Of a stretch of DNA of 41,389 bases, positions 37,599 to 41,389 are shown one piece after another. A program made the position numbers and the translations under genes. Every line of letters begins with the position of its first letter. Position 1 is the stretch's first letter. The notes under the pieces are model-generated. The model saw only the letters and a program-made list of their open reading frames with translations. It was not told the DNA's origin and made no database searches. Origin of the DNA: Planctomycetota bacterium (GTDB taxonomy: Bacteria; Planctomycetota; Phycisphaerae; UBA1845). Where the stretch lies: positions 1 through 41,389 of the forward strand of contig BOJX01000016.1 of NCBI GenBank assembly GCA_016860685.1, given 5' to 3'.

Positions 37599-39050
37599 AT
37601 GGCGCATATCCTGGTGGTCGAGGATGAGGAGATTCTGGCGAAGAACCTCGCGGATGCGCTGCGTTACGCGGGGCACGAAGTGACGTTGTTTCACGCCGCG
37701 GAGACCGCGGTGGACCGGCTGGAGGAGGTGGGACCGGACCTGGTCCTCCTCGATCTTCGGCTTCCGGGGATGACCGGGCTGGAACTGCTTGCGGCGTGGC
37801 GCGGACGCGGATCGCGCGTGCCGGCGATCATCATGACCGCGCACGGCAACATTGAGACGGCCGTGGAGGCGATCAAGGCGGGGGCGGATGACTTCCTCAC
37901 CAAGCCGATCGACCTGAAGGAGCTGGGGCTGGTCGTCGGCAAGACGCTGGATCATCAGCGGGTGGTCGACAACCTCGACTACTTCAAGAACCGGGAGCGC
38001 TCGACGAGCGGCGTGGCGACGCTGCTGGGGACGTCGGCGGCGATGGAGGAGATCCGGGCGAAAGTGCAGCGCCTCGCGCGGTCGACGGCGATCGCCGGAG
38101 ATCACCCGCCGAGCGTGCTGATCACCGGCGAGACGGGCACGGGCAAGGATCTGCTCGCGCGGGCGATCCACTACGAAGGCCCGCGCTCCGGCGCGTCGTT
38201 CGTCCACGTCAACTGCACGGCGGTCCCGGACGAGTTGTTCGAGGCGGAACTTTTCGGGCACGTCAAGGGGGCGTTCACCAGCGCGCAGTCGAACAAGAAG
38301 GGCCTGATGGAGATCGCGGACGGAGGGACGATCTTCTTCGACGAGATCGGGCACATGAAGCCGTCGCTTCAGGCGAAGCTGCTGACGGCGCTGGAGCACC
38401 GGACGATCCGCCCGGTGGGCGGGACGAAGGAGCGGCAGGTGAACGTGCATGTGATCTCGGCGACGAACCGCGACCTCGATGCGGCGATCGCGGGAGGGGA
38501 GTTCCGGCGGGATCTGTTTCACCGGCTTCGCGTCGTACCGATCGAGATGCCGCCGTTGCGCGGGCGCGGCGAGGACGTGGAACTGCTGGCGAAGTTCTTC
38601 CTCGATCGGTACCGGGCGCGGTTCGGGAGCCTCGCGCAACGGATCAGCGACGGCGCGATGGACGTGCTGCGGGCGCACGACTGGCCGGGCAATGTGCGCG
38701 AGCTGTCGCACATGATGGAGAGCGTCGTGCTGATGTCGGACGCGCCGGTGATCGAGCCGCATCACCTGCCGCTGAAGGCGGTGCGGACGGGAGCGGTGCT
38801 GGAGGTCGAGCTTCACCCGTCTTCGCAGCGGATCAGCGTGGACTTCGACTCGGGCAAGCCCGTGCTGGAGGAGCTTGAATACAAGGTGCTCAAGGCGGCG
38901 CTGGAATACAGCGGAAACAACCTCAGCCGGGCGGCGCGGATGCTGGGCGTCACGCGGGACGCGATCCGCTACCGGATCAACCGTTACGAAGAGGAGCACG
39001 CGAGCGGTCGCAAGCCGGACGCAGGCGGGGGGCCGGGCGCGATGCCTTGA
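37599..39050 (+). CDS. NtrC-family sigma-54 response regulator
   Basis: The 483-residue regulator has a receiver domain (1-120) with phospho-acceptor D52 in LVLLDLRLPG and K102. An AAA+ domain (about 140-375) follows, with Walker A GETGTGKD (177-184) and Walker B GGTIFFDE (243-249). HRLRVVPIEMPPLRGR is typical, and a Fis-type helix-turn-helix (NNLSRAARMLGVTRDAIRYRI) ends it. The sigma-54 contact loop, usually GAFTGA, reads GAFTSA (224-229). The start at 37599 is the first Met before the receiver. No histidine kinase is adjacent. The RtcB gene follows on the same strand after 35 bases. In E. coli the rtc genes are also under a sigma-54 activator (RtcR), but that one has a CARF domain, not a receiver. 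Confidence 0.92.
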   Translation: MAHILVVEDEEILAKNLADALRYAGHEVTLFHAAETAVDRLEEVGPDLVLLDLRLPGMTGLELLAAWRGRGSRVPAIIMTAHGNIETAVEAIKAGADDFLTKPIDLKELGLVVGKTLDHQRVVDNLDYFKNRERSTSGVATLLGTSAAMEEIRAKVQRLARSTAIAGDHPPSVLITGETGTGKDLLARAIHYEGPRSGASFVHVNCTAVPDELFEAELFGHVKGAFTSAQSNKKGLMEIADGGTIFFDEIGHMKPSLQAKLLTALEHRTIRPVGGTKERQVNVHVISATNRDLDAAIAGGEFRRDLFHRLRVVPIEMPPLRGRGEDVELLAKFFLDRYRARFGSLAQRISDGAMDVLRAHDWPGNVRELSHMMESVVLMSDAPVIEPHHLPLKAVRTGAVLEVELHPSSQRISVDFDSGKPVLEELEYKVLKAALEYSGNNLSRAARMLGVTRDAIRYRINRYEEEHASGRKPDAGGGPGAMP

Positions 39051-39085
39051 CACCGCACGGCCGTGCTTTGACGATCGCGAACATC

Positions 39086-40546
39086 ATGTCTGACGCTTAC
39101 ACGGGTCCGCTGGAGCGCGTGGACGCCTGGCGCTGGCGCATTCCGAAGTCGTACAAACCGGGGATGCGCGTCGACGGGCTGATCTTCGCCAGCGAGACGC
39201 TGATGGCGCACATCCGCAAGGACAAGTCGCCGGAGCAGGTGGCGAACGTGGCGACGCTGCCCGGGATCGTTCGTCATTCGATGGCGATGCCGGATATTCA
39301 CTGGGGTTACGGATTCCCGATCGGGGGCGTGGCGGCGACGGATCCGCGCGCCGGCGGCGTCATCAGCCCCGGTGGCGTCGGGTATGACATCAACTGCGGC
39401 GTGCGCCTGATCCGCACGAACATTCCCTGGAAGCGCGCCGAGAAGCGGATCGAGAAACTGGTCGAGACGTTGTTCGACACGGTCCCCTGCGGCGTGGGGC
39501 GCGGCGGGCGCGTGAAGTTCGGGGTGAAGGAGATGACGCGCCTGCTGGAGCGCGGATCGCCTTTTGTTGTCGCGGAGGGCTTCGGCTGGGACAGCGACCT
39601 CGACGTTACGGAAGGCGGCGGACGGATCGACGGCGCGCGGCCGGACTTCGTCAGCGAGACGGCGTATCAGCGCGGCGAGGGTCAGTGTGGGACGCTGGGC
39701 AGCGGGAATCATTTTCTCGAGGTGCAGGTCGTCGAGCGCGTGGACGACGAGGCGGCGGCGAGGGTTCTCGGGCTGGAGGAGGGTCGGTTGACGGTGATGA
39801 TTCACTCCGGCTCGCGCGGGCTGGGGTATCAGGTGTGCGAGGACGCGCTGCTGGAGCTGCGGGACGCGCCGCGGAAATACGGGATCGACCTGCCGGATCG
39901 GCAGCTCATCTGCGCGCCGGTGAACTCACCCGAGGGCGAGCGGTATCTGGGCGCGATGCGGGCGGCGGCGAATTTCGCGTGGAGCAACCGGCAGATCATG
40001 ACGCATCTGGCGCGGGAGGCGTTTTCGCAAGTGTTTGAGGCGCCGGCCGAGCAGTTGGGCATGACGCTGGTGTACGACGTGGCGCACAACATCGCGAAGA
40101 TGGAGCCGTATGAGGTGGACGGGAAGGTCGTGCCGCTGTGCGTGCATCGCAAGGGGGCGACGCGGGCGTTCCCGCCGGGGCATCCGGAGCTGCCGGATCG
40201 GTATCGTTCGATCGGCCAGCCGGTGCTGGTCCCGGGCGACATGGGGCGGGCGAGCTGGGTGCTGGTCGGGCGCGAGGGGTCGATGCTGGAGACGTTCGGA
40301 AGCTGTTGCCACGGGGCGGGGCGGCAGATGTCGCGCGGGGCGGCGATCCGGGCGAGTAAGGGCCGCAACATCCGCAAGGAGCTACTGTCGCGCGGCGTGA
40401 TCGCGCGTTCGCGCGGGCGCACCGGCCTCGAGGAGGAGCAGCCCGACGCTTACAAGGACGTGAACGACGTGGTGGACGTGCTCCACGAGGCGGGGATCAG
40501 CCGGCGCGTCGCGCGGCTGAAGCCGGTGGGGGTGATCAAGGGGTGA
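39086..40546 (+). CDS. rtcB: RNA-splicing ligase RtcB
   Basis: The 486-residue enzyme joins RNA 2',3'-cyclic phosphate or 3'-phosphate ends to 5'-hydroxyl ends using GTP and Mn2+. Signatures are complete: DIHWGYGFPIGGVAA, GYDINCGVRL with the metal Cys C104, and GTLGSGNHFLEVQ. HSGSRGLGYQV, VYDVAHNIAK and SCCHGAGR follow, the last with H409, the guanylylated His. The C-terminal KDVNDVVDVLHEAGISRRVARLKPVGVIKG ends in the conserved KG. No archease or RtcA gene is visible. It lies 35 bases after the response regulator gene. The ribosome site is weak. Confidence 0.96.
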   Translation: MSDAYTGPLERVDAWRWRIPKSYKPGMRVDGLIFASETLMAHIRKDKSPEQVANVATLPGIVRHSMAMPDIHWGYGFPIGGVAATDPRAGGVISPGGVGYDINCGVRLIRTNIPWKRAEKRIEKLVETLFDTVPCGVGRGGRVKFGVKEMTRLLERGSPFVVAEGFGWDSDLDVTEGGGRIDGARPDFVSETAYQRGEGQCGTLGSGNHFLEVQVVERVDDEAAARVLGLEEGRLTVMIHSGSRGLGYQVCEDALLELRDAPRKYGIDLPDRQLICAPVNSPEGERYLGAMRAAANFAWSNRQIMTHLAREAFSQVFEAPAEQLGMTLVYDVAHNIAKMEPYEVDGKVVPLCVHRKGATRAFPPGHPELPDRYRSIGQPVLVPGDMGRASWVLVGREGSMLETFGSCCHGAGRQMSRGAAIRASKGRNIRKELLSRGVIARSRGRTGLEEEQPDAYKDVNDVVDVLHEAGISRRVARLKPVGVIKG

Positions 40547-40565
40547 GCGGGCACAACCGTCGGAC

Positions 40566-41389
40566 GTGGACGCCACGAATCAGAATCTGGTTGCGAAAAT
40601 CAAGGCGCCGTCGGGGTTTGTGCTTCGTGCCGACCTTCGGACTCTCGTATTGCTGTTGATCGTCGGCGTGTACGTGGCGTCGTGTGTGCTCGGCATCCGG
40701 TGGGGTCTGCCGTCGCGGGCGCAGGACGCGATGCTTTTCGGGGACGGTCCGGTGTGGCGCGGGGAGGATATTTACCGCCTCGCCGGGCGCGGGTGGGGCG
40801 CGGCGGACCGCGGCGCAGACGTGGACGTCGATCCGATCGTGCGAGGGACGGGGGAGCCGATCCTGCTCAATGAGTCGGCCGCTGACATCGCTCGCATTTA
40901 CCTGCGTTACCGCCTGTATTCGCACCAGCCCGACGAAATGATCGTGTTTCGCGCGCTCGGCGGGATGAAGCCGTCCCAGCGGGATTTCGACCCGAAGCTG
41001 TATCAGTACGGCGGGCTTTTTCTTTATCCGGTGGGCGGGCTGCTGAAGGGGTGCGGGCGGATGAACCTCATCGACGTCGGCGGCGACATCGCGTCCTACC
41101 TCGATCGCCCGGACGAGTTCGGGAAGTTCTACGTCGTGTCGCGAGCGTACTCCGCGGCGTGGGGGCTGGTCGGGTTGCTGGCGGCGCTGGCGATCGGGCG
41201 TCGGCTGAGCGGAACGGGCGCGGGTCTTCTCGCCGCCGCGCTTTTCGCGCTGCTGCCGGTGGTGGTGTGCATGTCGCACGAGGGCAAGCCGCATCTCCCG
41301 GGGGCGGGGCTGATGCTGGTGAGTGTGGCGTTGGCGCTGAGGAGCGTCGGCGGTGGTGTGTTTGAAACGACTGAGGCGCCGTCTGATCC
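40566..41389 (+). CDS. Partial polytopic membrane protein, GT-C glycosyltransferase-like
   Basis: A frame opens at GTG 40566, 19 bases after rtcB, and runs off the window without a stop (274 residues seen). A first helix (LRTLVLLLIVGVYVASCVLGIRWGLPS) is followed by a large external loop. Helices near 205-222 (WGLVGLLAALAIGRRL) and 228-245 (AGLLAAALFALLPVVVCMSH) come next. First helix, long loop and R-x-GLP are typical of GT-C enzymes (PMT/ArnT, GT39), which move sugars from lipid carriers in the membrane. The usual acidic pair after GLP is less clear here (SRAQDAM). No earlier start is possible because an in-frame stop lies at 40533. The family call is tentative. Confidence 0.65.
   Translation, partial: MDATNQNLVAKIKAPSGFVLRADLRTLVLLLIVGVYVASCVLGIRWGLPSRAQDAMLFGDGPVWRGEDIYRLAGRGWGAADRGADVDVDPIVRGTGEPILLNESAADIARIYLRYRLYSHQPDEMIVFRALGGMKPSQRDFDPKLYQYGGLFLYPVGGLLKGCGRMNLIDVGGDIASYLDRPDEFGKFYVVSRAYSAAWGLVGLLAALAIGRRLSGTGAGLLAAALFALLPVVVCMSHEGKPHLPGAGLMLVSVALALRSVGGGVFETTEAPSD

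Noticed and set aside
1-41389. tRNA or rRNA genes, CRISPR arrays, transposase or integrase genes
   Set aside because: No T-arm or anticodon-arm pattern, no regularly spaced repeat array, and no transposase or integrase motif was seen by eye; a tRNAscan, CRISPR and IS search would settle this.

Overview
The window is about 41 kb of GC-rich bacterial chromosome (roughly two-thirds G+C by eye) with dense, mostly single-copy genes and no phage or transposase gene. The gene set suggests an aerobic, Gram-negative-type member of the Planctomycetota, perhaps near the Phycisphaerae. It includes a divergent cbb3-type oxidase with a diheme lipoprotein cytochrome, System II cytochrome c biogenesis with very large CcsA and ResB proteins, the kynurenine enzymes TDO and KMO, a RhaI-type rhamnose isomerase with rhamnulokinase, a sulfatase-fold protein, Gfo/Idh/MocA and TIM-barrel sugar enzymes, and many small lipoproteins. 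The phylum is an inference from gene content; there is no rRNA in the window.

Layout. 0.2-5.6 kb: a secreted protein, a gene-poor stretch of nearly 1 kb, a catalytically degenerate HAD-like protein behind kynurenine 3-monooxygenase, an AT-richer NYN-domain nuclease-like gene with its own promoter and a two-hairpin leader, and a small lipoprotein. 5.7-10.3 kb (minus strand): a six-gene respiratory cluster of membrane protein, diheme cytochrome c lipoprotein, CcoN, CcoO and two small membrane subunits. 10.8-12.6 kb: a TlpA-like thioredoxin fused to a helical repeat domain, followed by a candidate structured RNA ending in a strong terminator. 13.0-16.5 kb: two overlapping lipoprotein genes, tryptophan 2,3-dioxygenase, a TIGR01777 SDR protein and a GNAT acetyltransferase. 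16.6-20.8 kb: a rhamnose catabolic operon (isomerase, APC permease, rhamnulokinase). 21.4-26.1 kb: the ResB-CcsA cytochrome c maturation pair. 26.5-30.8 kb: an OmpA-like lipoprotein, a membrane-tethered helix-turn-helix protein, a small membrane protein, DapB, and a secreted protein with four double-CxxC modules. 31.0-36.3 kb (minus strand): TIM-barrel isomerase, Gfo/Idh oxidoreductase, sulfatase-fold protein, M23 peptidase and an iodotyrosine-deiodinase-like flavoprotein. 36.6-41.4 kb: a QueC-like protein with an altered PP-loop, then an NtrC-type response regulator, RtcB RNA ligase and a truncated GT-C-like membrane protein on the plus strand.

How the genes fit together. The oxidase cluster and the ResB-CcsA pair form one respiratory theme: System II attaches heme to the CxxCH sites of CcoO and the diheme cytochrome, and the TlpA-like protein may supply thiol reduction. 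TDO and KMO are two steps of the kynurenine pathway lying about 10 kb apart. The rhamnose operon and the isomerase/oxidoreductase pair suit a life on complex sugars.

Two families of small hairpin-forming intergenic repeats recur through the window. The points most worth a second look are the NYN gene leader, the candidate RNA near 12.7 kb, the repeat families, and several enzymes whose key residues are replaced (HAD, QueC-like, sulfatase-like, CcoN and the NtrC GAFTGA loop).
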